From Bacteroidota bacterium (lineage in GTDB: Bacteria; Bacteroidota; Bacteroidia; Bacteroidales; SKPS01): DNA of 64,000 nt. Under the pieces are notes generated by a model, which was not told the DNA's origin, did no database searches, and saw nothing but the letters and a program-made list of their open reading frames with translations. The position numbers were made by a program, and so were the translations under genes. The stretch is taken from assembly GCA_022709695.1 (NCBI GenBank), contig JAKLII010000001.1, positions 212,881 to 276,880 on the forward strand, written 5' to 3'. Positions 44,517 through 53,545 of the stretch are shown in pieces (position 1 is the first letter of the stretch; each line of letters opens with the position of its first letter).

Positions 44517-45668
44517 TCAGGGTGTAGATACAGGTGCAAATGAGTTCACGGGACCACAGATTTCCAGGGTTTTAAGCTCAGGGAAATCGTGATAATGCCA
44601 TTTCCCGAGCACATAACCGTTCTTCAGCAGCAGCAGCCCTGGGTTAGCCCTTACCACCGTCTTGATCTTGATCACATCAGCACTGTAATGCTCCATTGGT
44701 GTACCCGCATCCTTCAGGAATTTTTCCACAGGTTCATAGGCAGACCCCGAGACTGCCACCATACGGATACCCCTTTGTGATGCCTCTTCCTGCAATGCAG
44801 CGATTTTTGCAAATGCCTCTTTGTCAGTATTTTCAATATCCTGAATGAACAGGACCAGGATAAAATCCTTATATCCGATGATTTCTGCAGAATAGTCATG
44901 ACCATCAGTACCAAACATCTCAAACGAGGCGGCCGCAGGTTTGAATTCCTGGAGGATTTTTTTCTCCTGCCTGAGGAATTTCAGTTTTGGGAACAGAATA
45001 CTGTCACGGTAAGGTAAGGTTTTGGGGGTGTACGACAATTCTTCACCGGTTTCCGTATGCTGATAGATCAGGTTAACCTCAGCGATTTCAGGGGTCGGCA
45101 GCATATTCTCAGAGAGGTTGGCGCCTACGTTAAAGGGCCTGAAATCAAGCTTTGGTTCATGGTTATAGCCTGTGTGCATCACATAGAAAATGATCAGGAC
45201 ACCCAGGATGGCAATGGCAATTTGTTTCCATCCTGCCATGGCATTGCGGAAGGCCCGCCGGGTAGCAAAAAGCACCACCACAAATATCAGCAGTACAACG
45301 TTTTTGAGGAAAGTCTGCATGTTGGTCATCACCACAAAATCCCCGAAACATCCGCAATCTGTAACTTTATCAGTGATCGCCAGCCACAGGGTAAGAGGTG
45401 TAAACAGCAGCATGAATCCCAGCACAAACCAGGCAGTCACCCTGGTGCGGATATTAAACAGCAACATCCAGCCAATGATAAATTCCGCAGCGATAAGGAT
45501 AACCGCCAATGCCACCGACATGTCCAGCATCCACGGAATGTTCAGCGCGATAAAATAATCCTCGAACTTGTAGGCGGTACCCATAGGATCGACCCCCTTG
45601 ACGAAGCCCGAAAAAATAAAAACAAGTCCTGTTAAAACCCTGCTGAAATTGCGGATAATAGACTTCAT
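44517..45668 (-). CDS. DoxX-like membrane protein with thioredoxin-like C-terminal domain (BT_3928 family)
   Basis: 383 residues. N-terminal DoxX/MauE-like four-helix membrane part (about 10-165) with GLVFIFSGFVKGVDPMG and the DCGCFGD cysteine motif typical of MauE/VKOR-like partners. The C-terminal part (about 200-383) has a thioredoxin-like fold but no CxxC at the expected place. The gene is conserved just upstream of tpiA in Bacteroidota. Role unknown; quinone- or thiol-linked redox at the inner membrane is plausible. Confidence 0.88.
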   Translation of the reverse strand: MKSIIRNFSRVLTGLVFIFSGFVKGVDPMGTAYKFEDYFIALNIPWMLDMSVALAVILIAAEFIIGWMLLFNIRTRVTAWFVLGFMLLFTPLTLWLAITDKVTDCGCFGDFVVMTNMQTFLKNVVLLIFVVVLFATRRAFRNAMAGWKQIAIAILGVLIIFYVMHTGYNHEPKLDFRPFNVGANLSENMLPTPEIAEVNLIYQHTETGEELSYTPKTLPYRDSILFPKLKFLRQEKKILQEFKPAAASFEMFGTDGHDYSAEIIGYKDFILVLFIQDIENTDKEAFAKIAALQEEASQRGIRMVAVSGSAYEPVEKFLKDAGTPMEHYSADVIKIKTVVRANPGLLLLKNGYVLGKWHYHDFPELKTLEICGPVNSFAPVSTP

Positions 45669-45753
45669 GACTGATTTGTTGTTTTTGATTGGTATTGGTC
45701 AGATTGATTTTTACTTCCGGTTCTGTATGGATCAACAGCCCCTCTCCGATGGT

Positions 45754-46308
45754 TTATGGAGCAGGTTCCGTGAGTTTAATCAATGCAAAAACTGCATAAT
45801 TGATGATATCAAAATAGTTGGCATCTACCCCTTCAGAAACCAGCGTTTTGCCCTGATTATCCTCTATCTGCTTGATCCTTAATAATTTCATCAGAATGAT
45901 ATCGGTATAGGAGCTCACCCGCATATCCCGCCATGCTTCACCATAATCGGTGTTTTTAAGGATCATAAGTTCGAGAGCCTGATCAAACCGGTTTTCATAC
46001 ATCTCCAGTATTTCATCCGGATTCTGGGCAGTGTCATTGGTGTCAGCTCCCATTGAGAGCTGAATCAGGGCCATCAGTGAATAGTTGATGATTCCGGTAA
46101 ATTCAGGGATGATCCCTTCATCTACGGCCATGGCACCATTCTCCTCGATGCTCCGGATCCGCTGTGCCTTGATGAAGATCTGATCGGTGAGGGAGGGAAG
46201 GCGCAACACCCTCCATGCTGTTCCGTAATCGCGCATTTTATCGGCAAACACCTTCCGGCAATGACTTTGCACCTTCCTGTATTGCGCTGTGGTATGTTTC
46301 ATAGGCAT
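45754..46308 (-). CDS. DUF1599 protein (two-repeat, nucleotide-modification-associated domain)
   Basis: 184 residues made of two homologous halves: KMRDYGTAWRVLRLPSLTDQIFIKAQRIRSIEE (about 24-56) and KNTDYGEAWRDMRVSSYTDIILMKLLRIKQIEDN (about 118-151). The D-Y-G-x-A-W pattern defines DUF1599, a MazG-like all-alpha fold that probably binds nucleotides. Function unproven; house-cleaning of nucleotides is an inference. It heads the minus-strand group with the DoxX gene, divergent from folP. Confidence 0.92.
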   Translation of the reverse strand: MPMKHTTAQYRKVQSHCRKVFADKMRDYGTAWRVLRLPSLTDQIFIKAQRIRSIEENGAMAVDEGIIPEFTGIINYSLMALIQLSMGADTNDTAQNPDEILEMYENRFDQALELMILKNTDYGEAWRDMRVSSYTDIILMKLLRIKQIEDNQGKTLVSEGVDANYFDIINYAVFALIKLTEPAP

Positions 46309-46336
46309 AAGCTCAGCTCAGCATTGATAAAAACCG

Positions 46337-46344
46337 TAGGTTTG
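46337..46344 (+). promoter_or_regulatory. Bacteroidota -7 promoter motif (TAGGTTTG)
   Basis: Perfect TAnnTTTG match 69 nt before the folP start; identical to the motif at 583-590. Confidence 0.5.
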
Positions 46345-46412
46345 CACTATCCAACCTGCATTTGCAGGATCGGAGGACAAGACCTGATTTCGGAGGCTAA
46401 AAATAAGCAAAA

Positions 46413-47276
46413 TTGCAACACGCAACCATAAATTGCCGGGGCCGGCTTCTCAGTTTTGAACATCCGCGGGTGATGGGGATTCTGAACCTTACCCCCGATT
46501 CATTTTATGATGGGGGAAAACTCAGAAAGATTGCTGATGTGTTGTTTAAAGCTGATGAAATGTACCGTGCAGGTGCAGATATACTGGACCTGGGGGCTGT
46601 CTCCACACGACCGGGCGCAGAGCCTGTTTCCCCGGAAGTGGAGAAACAGAGGCTTATCCCGGCAGTGGAAGCCATCATGAAAAGGTTTCCTGAAGCAATC
46701 CTCTCCATCGATACCTTTCGCAGCAAAATAGCCCGCGATGCCATAGCAGCCGGAGCCTCCATGATCAACGACATTTCAGGGGGAACCCTCGATCCGGATA
46801 TGTACGCCACCATTACGGAGTTGCAGGTTCCCTATGTGGTGATGCACATGCAGGGCACACCCGCCACTATGCAGCAGAATCCATCGTACGGAAATGTCAC
46901 CAAAGAGGTTATCCGGTGGATTGCCGACAGATTATCGACCCTCAGACAGGCAGGTGTAAACGACCTGATCGCAGATCCCGGCTTTGGTTTCGGCAAAACC
47001 ACAGAACATAATTACACGCTCCTGAACGAACTTGACTATTTCCAAATCCTTGGCGTACCTTTGCTGATCGGATTATCACGTAAATCCATGATCTATAAGC
47101 CACTCCAGATCAAGCCCGAAGAAAGCCTTGCAGGCACCATTGCGCTTCACTACCATGCCCTGATGCATGGGGCTGATATCCTGAGGGTGCACGACGTAAA
47201 GGAAGCGGTGGAAACGATACGGGTGTTTGAGCTGGCCGGTGGCCTTAACCGCAGGAATCCCCTGCTGCATATCTGA
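46413..47276 (+). CDS. folP: Dihydropteroate synthase
   Basis: 287 residues from TTG 46413. TTG is the only usable start that keeps the first beta strand: an in-frame TAA lies at 46404-46406 and the next ATG is at 46473, inside the pterin motif. Motifs: VMGILNLTPDSFYDGG, DILDLGAVSTRPGAEPVS, SIDTFRSK, MINDISGG, DLIADPGFGFGKT and GLSRKS. It condenses pterin pyrophosphate with p-aminobenzoate (sulfonamide target). Coupled to cdaA with a 6-nt gap. Confidence 0.95.
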   Translation: MQHATINCRGRLLSFEHPRVMGILNLTPDSFYDGGKLRKIADVLFKADEMYRAGADILDLGAVSTRPGAEPVSPEVEKQRLIPAVEAIMKRFPEAILSIDTFRSKIARDAIAAGASMINDISGGTLDPDMYATITELQVPYVVMHMQGTPATMQQNPSYGNVTKEVIRWIADRLSTLRQAGVNDLIADPGFGFGKTTEHNYTLLNELDYFQILGVPLLIGLSRKSMIYKPLQIKPEESLAGTIALHYHALMHGADILRVHDVKEAVETIRVFELAGGLNRRNPLLHI

Positions 47277-47282
47277 TGTGTT

Positions 47283-48083
47283 ATGAGCATGAACTCTATA
47301 TCACTGCTGTTTTTCATCAAGCCAGGATTTTTCGACCTGATCGACATTTTTCTCGTCGCGTTGCTGCTGTTCATGATCTACCGGCTGATCCGGAAGACCG
47401 TGGCCATGAACATCTTCCTGGGAATCATCGCCATCTATATCATCTGGAAAGTGGTCACCTTCCTACAGATGGAGCTTCTGAGCGAGATCCTGGGGCAGTT
47501 TATCAGCGTGGGGGTGATTGCCCTGCTGATCGTTTTCCAGCAGGAACTCAGGAAGTTCCTGTTGTTGCTGGGCACGCCCAAATTTCTGCCGGAACCGATC
47601 TCGAAGCTGTTCCGAAGCCGGATGAACAACCTTGAACACGCCCAGCAAAGGATGGAAATCATCGCCAGGGCAGCAGAAAAAATGGCGGTTACCCACACCG
47701 GCGCCCTGATGGTGCTGGCCAGAGACAACAAGCTTCCCGATTTTGTAAATACCGGAACTGAGCTCAACGCCAAACTTTCCGACAACCTGCTCAGAACCAT
47801 ATTCTTCAAGAACAGTCCGCTGCACGATGGAGCCACCATCATCGACGGTGACCGGGTGCGTGCCGCCGGTTGCATCCTGCCGGTATCAGGAAACAAGGAA
47901 ATACCTGCCCATCTGGGACTCCGGCACAGGGCCGGCATCGGTATCTCGGAACAGTCGGATGCCATCGTGATCATCGTATCAGAAGAAACCGGACAGATCT
48001 CCTACTCCATCAGGGGGAAACTGAGGCCCAACGTACGACCTGCCGACCTGAAAAGGGTGCTTCCCAAGGAGCTGATCAAATAG
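47283..48083 (+). CDS. cdaA: Diadenylate cyclase (c-di-AMP synthase)
   Basis: 266 residues. Three N-terminal membrane helices (about 15-90) and a DAC domain (about 105-250) with GALMVLARDNKLPD, the catalytic LHDGATII and HLGLRHRAGIGISEQSDA. It forms c-di-AMP from two ATP, controlling turgor and K+ transport. The folP-cdaA pair is conserved in Bacteroidota. A second in-frame ATG at 47289 is an alternative start. Confidence 0.96.
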   Translation: MSMNSISLLFFIKPGFFDLIDIFLVALLLFMIYRLIRKTVAMNIFLGIIAIYIIWKVVTFLQMELLSEILGQFISVGVIALLIVFQQELRKFLLLLGTPKFLPEPISKLFRSRMNNLEHAQQRMEIIARAAEKMAVTHTGALMVLARDNKLPDFVNTGTELNAKLSDNLLRTIFFKNSPLHDGATIIDGDRVRAAGCILPVSGNKEIPAHLGLRHRAGIGISEQSDAIVIIVSEETGQISYSIRGKLRPNVRPADLKRVLPKELIK

Positions 48084-48089
48084 CCAGAC

Positions 48090-48641
48090 TTACTGCGCAG
48101 CGTTCACCAGTGTATCGCTGCCGGTATTGGCCTTCCGCAACATGTATTCAAACTGCTGCCGTTCATCCATACCCAGGGTCTCCAGCCCGAAACGGGCTCC
48201 TTCGGTGTAATCGCTTTCAGGATACTTTTCCAGCACAAGTGTGAAGTACTTCCTGGCCTGTGCCGTATCCCGGAGGTTGTCGTTAAAGATGCTTCCCAAC
48301 CTCACACCGATATAGGGTATGGTACCTGCATCGGGGTGCATATCCATGATTTCCAGAAAAATCTCTGTACTGAGCTTGTGTTTCCCCATGGTCCAGGCAA
48401 TCTCGGCAGCTTCAGTATGGAACTTCAAAGCAGCAGTGTCATCGGGAAACTTTTTCCCAAAGGCACGGAACGCCTCGATGGCCTTCTCTGCAATTTCATG
48501 GCTCGTGTACACGCTGTTCTTGTCGTACAACTCCTTTCGGAGTTCAGTCACTTTTGCCCGTTCCTTTTCAACATTGCCGGCACAGCCAGCCAGAATAACT
48601 GCGGCCATTACCGCAATCAACATCCACCTGTTTGTTTTCAT
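48090..48641 (-). CDS. TPR-type lipoprotein
   Basis: 183 residues with lipobox LAGC (Cys20). The mature part is helical with about three TPR-like units (AIEAFRAFGKKFPDD, STEIFLEIMDMHPDAG, ARKYFTLVLEKYPESDYTEGA). Likely periplasmic and anchored in the outer membrane; partner unknown. It follows def by 46 nt, probably in one transcript. Its stop is 6 nt from the end of cdaA on the other strand. Confidence 0.88.
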   Translation of the reverse strand: MKTNRWMLIAVMAAVILAGCAGNVEKERAKVTELRKELYDKNSVYTSHEIAEKAIEAFRAFGKKFPDDTAALKFHTEAAEIAWTMGKHKLSTEIFLEIMDMHPDAGTIPYIGVRLGSIFNDNLRDTAQARKYFTLVLEKYPESDYTEGARFGLETLGMDERQQFEYMLRKANTGSDTLVNAAQ

Positions 48642-48687
48642 AGTAGGATTCCCAATCTTTAAATAACTTGATTCATCGTATTGTTTA

Positions 48688-49251
48688 TCATCTTTTTACA
48701 GAAGCATACTTCATTTTATAACCCGGAGTGATTCGTCCCTGTACGATATCCCCCAGCCTTTTCCGCAGCACCATCCGGCGCAGATTGCTCACATGATCCA
48801 CAAACATGATCCCTTCAAGATGATCGTATTCATGCTGGATGATCCGTGCCAGCATCCCGTCGTAAACCTTGTCGAAGTGCTCAAATTGCTCGTTCTGATA
48901 ACGAATCCTCACCACAGGAGGGCGCTCGACATCTTCGTGTATATCGGGAATGCTCAGACACCCCTCTTCAAATGTCCACGGCTCACCGGTCTCTTCGATG
49001 ATCTCCGGATTTATAAAAACGCCCCGCAAAGGATATTGCTTATCGATTTCATCGGCATAAGGGGCGGCATCTATAACAAACAGCCGGATATTGAGTCCGA
49101 TCTGCGGTGCAGCCAATCCAACCCCGTTGGAGGCTTTCATCGTCTCGAACATATTCTGAATAAGTTCCGGTAGCCCCGGGTATTCGGGTGTTATCTCCTC
49201 TGAAACCTTTCTAAGCAAGGGGTGTCCGTATCCGTAAACTGGCAGTACCAT
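48688..49251 (-). CDS. def: Peptide deformylase
   Basis: 187 residues. All three metal-site motifs are present: GVGLAAPQ (43-50), EGCLS with metal-ligand Cys98 (96-100) and QHEYDH with His140 and His144. The enzyme removes the formyl group from nascent N-terminal methionine. It lies upstream of a TPR lipoprotein and downstream of ruvX on the same strand; an AAATGTG array separates it from ruvX. Confidence 0.97.
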   Translation of the reverse strand: MVLPVYGYGHPLLRKVSEEITPEYPGLPELIQNMFETMKASNGVGLAAPQIGLNIRLFVIDAAPYADEIDKQYPLRGVFINPEIIEETGEPWTFEEGCLSIPDIHEDVERPPVVRIRYQNEQFEHFDKVYDGMLARIIQHEYDHLEGIMFVDHVSNLRRMVLRKRLGDIVQGRITPGYKMKYASVKR

Positions 49252-49264
49252 TGGGTTATTTTAT

Positions 49265-49308
49265 AAATGTGGAAATGTCAAAATATGTAAATGTGAAAAT
49301 GTGTAAAT
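49265..49308. repeat. Degenerate AAATGTG tandem array
   Basis: About six units of AAATGTG/AAATGTC/AAATATG between ruvX (stop at 49316) and def (start 49251). A related array lies at 58626-58655. Confidence 0.75.
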
Positions 49309-49315
49309 TTTCATT

Positions 49316-49735
49316 TTAATTACTGATGGCAGATTCTAAGTAGCTTTGAAGCAGGATGGTAGCGCTGATTTTATCTACCAGTGCCTTGTCATGCCGGGTC
49401 TTGCGGTTAACCCCTGACTGGAGTATTGCTGATTTGGCCATCACAGAGGTGAACCGTTCATCCCATGTAATAACCTCTATCTCCGGAAAAAGTTTTTTAC
49501 ACCGGTTATAAAATGGTTTAACATAACGCATCGATTCCGACTCCGCCCCTGTCGACTGCAATGGCCATCCTATGAGGATCTTACTTACCTCGTTGGTTTG
49601 GATATAGGCAGTAAGGAAGTCCCATATATGGTGAACGGGCACCGTATCCAGAGCTCCTGCAATCATCTGCAGGGGGTCTGTAACTGCCAGCCCGATTCTC
49701 TTCTGTCCGATATCCAATGCCAGGATTCTGCCCAT
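49316..49735 (-). CDS. ruvX: Putative pre-16S rRNA nuclease / Holliday junction resolvase-like (YqgF)
   Basis: 139 residues, standard length. RNase H-like fold with ALDIGQKRIGLAVTDPL (Asp8), ILIGWPLQSTGAESES and VITWDERFTSVMAK with the second acidic site. In E. coli the family acts in 16S rRNA 5' maturation; resolvase activity is debated. The -7 motif at 49751-49744 lies only 8 nt before the ATG, implying an almost leaderless mRNA. Confidence 0.95.
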   Translation of the reverse strand: MGRILALDIGQKRIGLAVTDPLQMIAGALDTVPVHHIWDFLTAYIQTNEVSKILIGWPLQSTGAESESMRYVKPFYNRCKKLFPEIEVITWDERFTSVMAKSAILQSGVNRKTRHDKALVDKISATILLQSYLESAISN

Positions 49736-49743
49736 ATCAGACG

Positions 49744-49751
49744 CAAAGGTA
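49744..49751 (-). promoter_or_regulatory. Bacteroidota -7 motif of ruvX (TACCTTTG)
   Basis: CAAAGGTA on plus; perfect TAnnTTTG on minus, ending 8 nt before ATG 49735. Confidence 0.5.
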
Positions 49752-49775
49752 CATCAATTCGGTGAAACCGGAAAT

Positions 49776-51245
49776 TCAGGCAGTAGTTTGTTTCTTCGGC
49801 CTGATCAGGGCAAACAGCATTCCAAAGGTTAGCAACCCGTTGATAATGAGGATTTCAAACCCAACCTGGTATCCGGGTACCAGCCAGGTTTCAAGGAGCC
49901 ACTTGATGCCGTATGAAAGCACCGGTGAGGCCACCGCAATGAAAGGTACGGCATGGTCGCGGATGGCGTGCCGGGTGAGGAGCCCGAAAGCATAGAGGCC
50001 AAGCAAAGGCCCGTAGGTATATCCTGCAATGTCAAACAACTTCTCAATGACAGCCGTATTATTTACCGCACCGAAAATCACCACAGTAATTACCATCAGA
50101 ATGGTTACGCCGATATGCACCAAACGCCTTATGTTTCTTTTCTGTTTTTCTTCGAGGTCTGTTCGTTGCTGAATACCGATCAGGTCAATATTCACCGAGG
50201 TGGTGAGTGCGGTCAGTGAACCATCGGCACTGGAATAAGCTGCAGCAATCAGACCGATGAAGAAGGTCAGCCCTGCCATTGGCCCGAGATGTTGAAGGGC
50301 AATGGTCGGGAACAGGTTGTCCGACTTCTCTGGCAGTGCAATCCCGTTTTTTGCAGCATACAGGTACAATGAAGCACCCAGGAGCAGGAACAGGAAATTC
50401 ACCGGAATCAGGATGGCGCTCATCCAGTACATGTTTTTCCGGCTTTCGGCATAAGTCCGGCAGCTCAGGTTCTTCTGCATCATATCCTGGTCAAGCCCGG
50501 TCATGACAATGGTGATGAACATCCCGCTGAAGAAGAGTTTCAGAAAATAATTACGGTCCTTCCATTCGGTCAGGAAAAACATCTTTGTGTAATCGCTGCT
50601 GAAAACATCCCCCATCAGCTCTGTCACACCACGATCCCAGCTTTTTGACAGAAGCACAATTGAAATCACCAGGGCTGCCAGCATGAAGGTGGTCTGGAGG
50701 GTATCTGTCCATACAATCGTTTTGATACCACCCCGGTACGAGTATAGCCATATAAGAACAATAAAAAGGATTACCACCAGGGGGAATGGAACCCCCCAGC
50801 CTTTGAAAACAAACCAGTACAGCACATTCACCACAATAAACACCCTGAAGGAGGAACCAATAAGACGGGAAAGGATAAAAAAGACAGCACCGGTTTTATA
50901 GGAGGCTTTGCCAAACCTGTGTTCGAGGTAGGTATAGATTGATGTAAGCTTCATTCGGTAGTAAACAGGCAGCAGGACATTGGCAATGATGAAGTACCCG
51001 ACAAGGTATCCCAATACCACGACCATGTATGAAAAGGAGGTCTTTCCCACATATCCGGGAATGGAGATAAAGGTCACACCGGAAAGGGAAGTCCCGATCA
51101 TTCCGTAGGCTACCAGGTACCATTTCGATTTTCGGTTGCCAATGTAGAAAGCTTCTTCATCAGGTTTGCGGGCAGTGATATATCCTACCACAAACAACAT
51201 AAAGGTATACAGGAAAAAGATGATTAATATTAAACCTGGGGTCAT
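49776..51245 (-). CDS. Sodium:solute symporter family protein
   Basis: 489 residues with 13 membrane helices (SSS fold). Features: GTSLSGVTFISIPGYVGKTSFSY at the Na2 site region, GGIKTIVWTDTLQTTFML and AAYSSADGSLTALTTSVNIDLIG. It imports a solute with Na+; the substrate (sugar, acid or other) cannot be told from sequence. Single gene with its own promoter, which overlaps that of recR head to head. Confidence 0.94.
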   Translation of the reverse strand: MTPGLILIIFFLYTFMLFVVGYITARKPDEEAFYIGNRKSKWYLVAYGMIGTSLSGVTFISIPGYVGKTSFSYMVVVLGYLVGYFIIANVLLPVYYRMKLTSIYTYLEHRFGKASYKTGAVFFILSRLIGSSFRVFIVVNVLYWFVFKGWGVPFPLVVILFIVLIWLYSYRGGIKTIVWTDTLQTTFMLAALVISIVLLSKSWDRGVTELMGDVFSSDYTKMFFLTEWKDRNYFLKLFFSGMFITIVMTGLDQDMMQKNLSCRTYAESRKNMYWMSAILIPVNFLFLLLGASLYLYAAKNGIALPEKSDNLFPTIALQHLGPMAGLTFFIGLIAAAYSSADGSLTALTTSVNIDLIGIQQRTDLEEKQKRNIRRLVHIGVTILMVITVVIFGAVNNTAVIEKLFDIAGYTYGPLLGLYAFGLLTRHAIRDHAVPFIAVASPVLSYGIKWLLETWLVPGYQVGFEILIINGLLTFGMLFALIRPKKQTTA

Positions 51246-51269
51246 GCAGCCGGGAATTGACGGAATGGT

Positions 51270-51287
51270 TATTTTTGCGCAAAATTA
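51270..51287. promoter_or_regulatory. Overlapping divergent promoters, symporter / recR
   Basis: Plus-strand TATTTTTG at 51270-51277 (40 nt before recR ATG 51318) and minus-strand TAATTTTG at 51287-51280 (34 nt before ATG 51245). The two -7 motifs are 2 nt apart, so the RNA polymerases should exclude each other. Confidence 0.55.
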
Positions 51288-51317
51288 CCTTTTTTCAGAT
51301 ACCTTTCTCTGTTGCCC

Positions 51318-51926
51318 ATGATCAGGATACCATCGATGTTGCTGGAACAGGCCGTTGAGGAGCTCTCCAGGCTTCCGGGCATAGGGCGGAGAACCGCTCT
51401 GCGGTTATCGCTCTGGATGCTGAAACAGGAGCCTGAAAACATCAAACGGCTGGGTGAAACACTCATCAGGCTCAGTTCCGAAGCTGTTTACTGCTCGCAA
51501 TGTTTCAACATCTCCGATGATCTGGTGTGCAGTATCTGTGCAGACCCTGGGCGCGATCATTCAGTACTCTGCGTGGTGCAGGACGTGAGGGATGTCATGG
51601 CCATTGAGCAAACCGGGCAATACCGCGGATTATACCATGTGCTCGGAGGGATTATTTCACCTCTGGAAGGTATTGCACCCGGCGACCTGCATATCGAAGA
51701 GCTGCTGGACCGTTTACAGAATAATTCTGTGAATGAGGTAATTATGGCACTCAACAGCAGTGTTGAAGGGGATACCACTACCTTTTATATCTTCCGCCGC
51801 ATCGACAGGCCGGGGCTTAACATCACCACAATCGCCCGGGGCATTGCCGTTGGTGATGAACTGGAGTACACCGATGAAATAACCCTCGGGAGATCTATTC
51901 TCAACCGGATTCCTTACGGGAAATGA
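51318..51926 (+). CDS. recR: Recombination mediator protein
   Basis: 202 residues from ATG 51318 (an upstream TTG at 51312 is less likely). Helix-hairpin-helix LSRLPGIGRRTALRLSL, the C4 zinc motif CSQCFNISDDLVCSIC, a Toprim domain (about 78-170, LCVVQDVRDVMAIEQTGQYRGLYHVLGG) and a C-terminal Walker-B-like end. RecR loads RecA on gapped DNA with RecO. Confidence 0.96.
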   Translation: MIRIPSMLLEQAVEELSRLPGIGRRTALRLSLWMLKQEPENIKRLGETLIRLSSEAVYCSQCFNISDDLVCSICADPGRDHSVLCVVQDVRDVMAIEQTGQYRGLYHVLGGIISPLEGIAPGDLHIEELLDRLQNNSVNEVIMALNSSVEGDTTTFYIFRRIDRPGLNITTIARGIAVGDELEYTDEITLGRSILNRIPYGK

Positions 51927-51986
51927 CAGGAACAGCTCATTCACAGTCAGTGCCGGATATCCCCTTCCGGAACCAGGTATCGGAGT

Positions 51987-53486
51987 TTATTCACCCCGCT
52001 GAAGGATCTTCAGCGCATACCGCAATTCGGGATCAATCCCATCTATCCTGTCCTTCAGGGTGGGAATGATCCGGATATCAGGCATCACACCTCGTCCTTC
52101 CTCACCCCCTTTTTCAATGGGTTGAAGGTACCCGATTCCATATCGCAGGTAAAAACCTGAATTGGGTAATTTTACGGTACCCAACCGTAATGCGACGGTA
52201 CCTTCGGAGGCGCCGCCTGTCTCCTCCCCAATGAGCAGGTAATCGCGGCCATACTTGAGATTCGCTGCCAGAATGGAAGCTGCAGAATAGGTTCCACCAT
52301 TCACCAGCACCGTTATACTCCCTTTGAACCTGTTCATGCTGGGCGTTTTAAGCCTGCTCTCAACCGCATTGAAGGAATAACCCTCATCGCTGCGTTTTCT
52401 GATGGGGCTGTACAGGGCAAACTGAAAGGGGAGCACCAGTGTGGAGAAAAAGTGTTGCACCCAATGGCTTCCGGGGGGATAAAATATCCTGAGCACAGAA
52501 CCCACCACCGGGGGCTCAATCAGGTGAAATGCAGAATCCCACAGGTACGATTGCAGCTCACCGGTAAGCAATAGCACCCCCCCGAGATTGTTGCGGAGAT
52601 CCAGAATAAGATGCTCCGTGTTCAGAGAATCCAGCACAGCAAAGCCCCTCCTGAAGAGAGCCGAATGTGACTGCATGAAATCGTCGACTGTGAGGATTGC
52701 CACCCGTTTCTCCTCATCCAGGAACTTCAGCCTGGCTCCGGAGGCATACAACCCGGATGAATCGGATTCCACCTCAGGATCAAAGGCTTTGCGAAATTCC
52801 TCCATGAGATCTCCGAGCCCTTCCTGACTGGATTTCTGGTAAGTTGCCAGAGTAAGAACATAAGCAGAGTCGAGGTAGCTTAGGTTCAGCGTAAGGGAAT
52901 CGGTCTCACCACATTCCTCCCCGATGAATATGGGCAGGAGCATTCCGAACAGGCTTTGACGCAGGTTTCCGGTATACCCTTCCATCGGCACAGCTTCAAT
53001 ATACCGGGTTGAAAGATTCCTGATATCTTTTCCGTTTACCCTGTCGATCCGGGTCCCGGGCCTGATGCCACCGGTACCGGGTTCGTTGTTCACGATATAC
53101 AGGGCACTGTCATAGAATTCATACCGGAACTTCGACATGATATGGCTCCTGAAAATCCGGCTGTCGGGCTTTCCGGGGTACAGCAGCATATGCCCGTGCC
53201 GGAGGGAATACACTAATTGGCTTGCCGTCAGGTAGAAATCTGCCGATGGTATCTCATCCGGCAAATTGTTCAACAGGCTGTCGAAGCGCCGTTCAAATGT
53301 ATCACGGTGCACATATTTATATAGGAAGGGATGGTTTTTTTCCAGGGTCTTTTTTATGACCTGCAGGTCACGTGCCATCCCGGCACGGGTCAGGGTTTTA
53401 CCGGCCATCCCCTTCTGCGCCTGCATCCCCGCAGGGCTGCAAACCATCATGGTGCCGATCAGCAAAATGCCTATCAGGTTTCTCAT
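51987..53486 (-). CDS. S41 family (C-terminal processing-like) serine peptidase, exported
   Basis: 499 residues from ATG 53486, which gives a signal peptide (MRNLIGILLIGTMMVCSPAG, mature near MQAQ); the frame upstream runs into dinB and is rejected. The S41 core (about 260-480) has LILDLRNNLGGVLLLTG, VNGGTYSAASILAANL with the nucleophile Ser, and GEETGGASEGTVALRLG. A degenerate PDZ-like part is at about 125-185 (TRIDRVNGKDIRNLS). Extracytoplasmic protease, substrate unknown. Confidence 0.92.
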   Translation of the reverse strand: MRNLIGILLIGTMMVCSPAGMQAQKGMAGKTLTRAGMARDLQVIKKTLEKNHPFLYKYVHRDTFERRFDSLLNNLPDEIPSADFYLTASQLVYSLRHGHMLLYPGKPDSRIFRSHIMSKFRYEFYDSALYIVNNEPGTGGIRPGTRIDRVNGKDIRNLSTRYIEAVPMEGYTGNLRQSLFGMLLPIFIGEECGETDSLTLNLSYLDSAYVLTLATYQKSSQEGLGDLMEEFRKAFDPEVESDSSGLYASGARLKFLDEEKRVAILTVDDFMQSHSALFRRGFAVLDSLNTEHLILDLRNNLGGVLLLTGELQSYLWDSAFHLIEPPVVGSVLRIFYPPGSHWVQHFFSTLVLPFQFALYSPIRKRSDEGYSFNAVESRLKTPSMNRFKGSITVLVNGGTYSAASILAANLKYGRDYLLIGEETGGASEGTVALRLGTVKLPNSGFYLRYGIGYLQPIEKGGEEGRGVMPDIRIIPTLKDRIDGIDPELRYALKILQRGE

Positions 53487-53545
53487 GCTGCAAAGGTCAT
53501 ATTTTTTGGTATAACACGCAGATGGGATTTTGGTTGTTGCGGATG

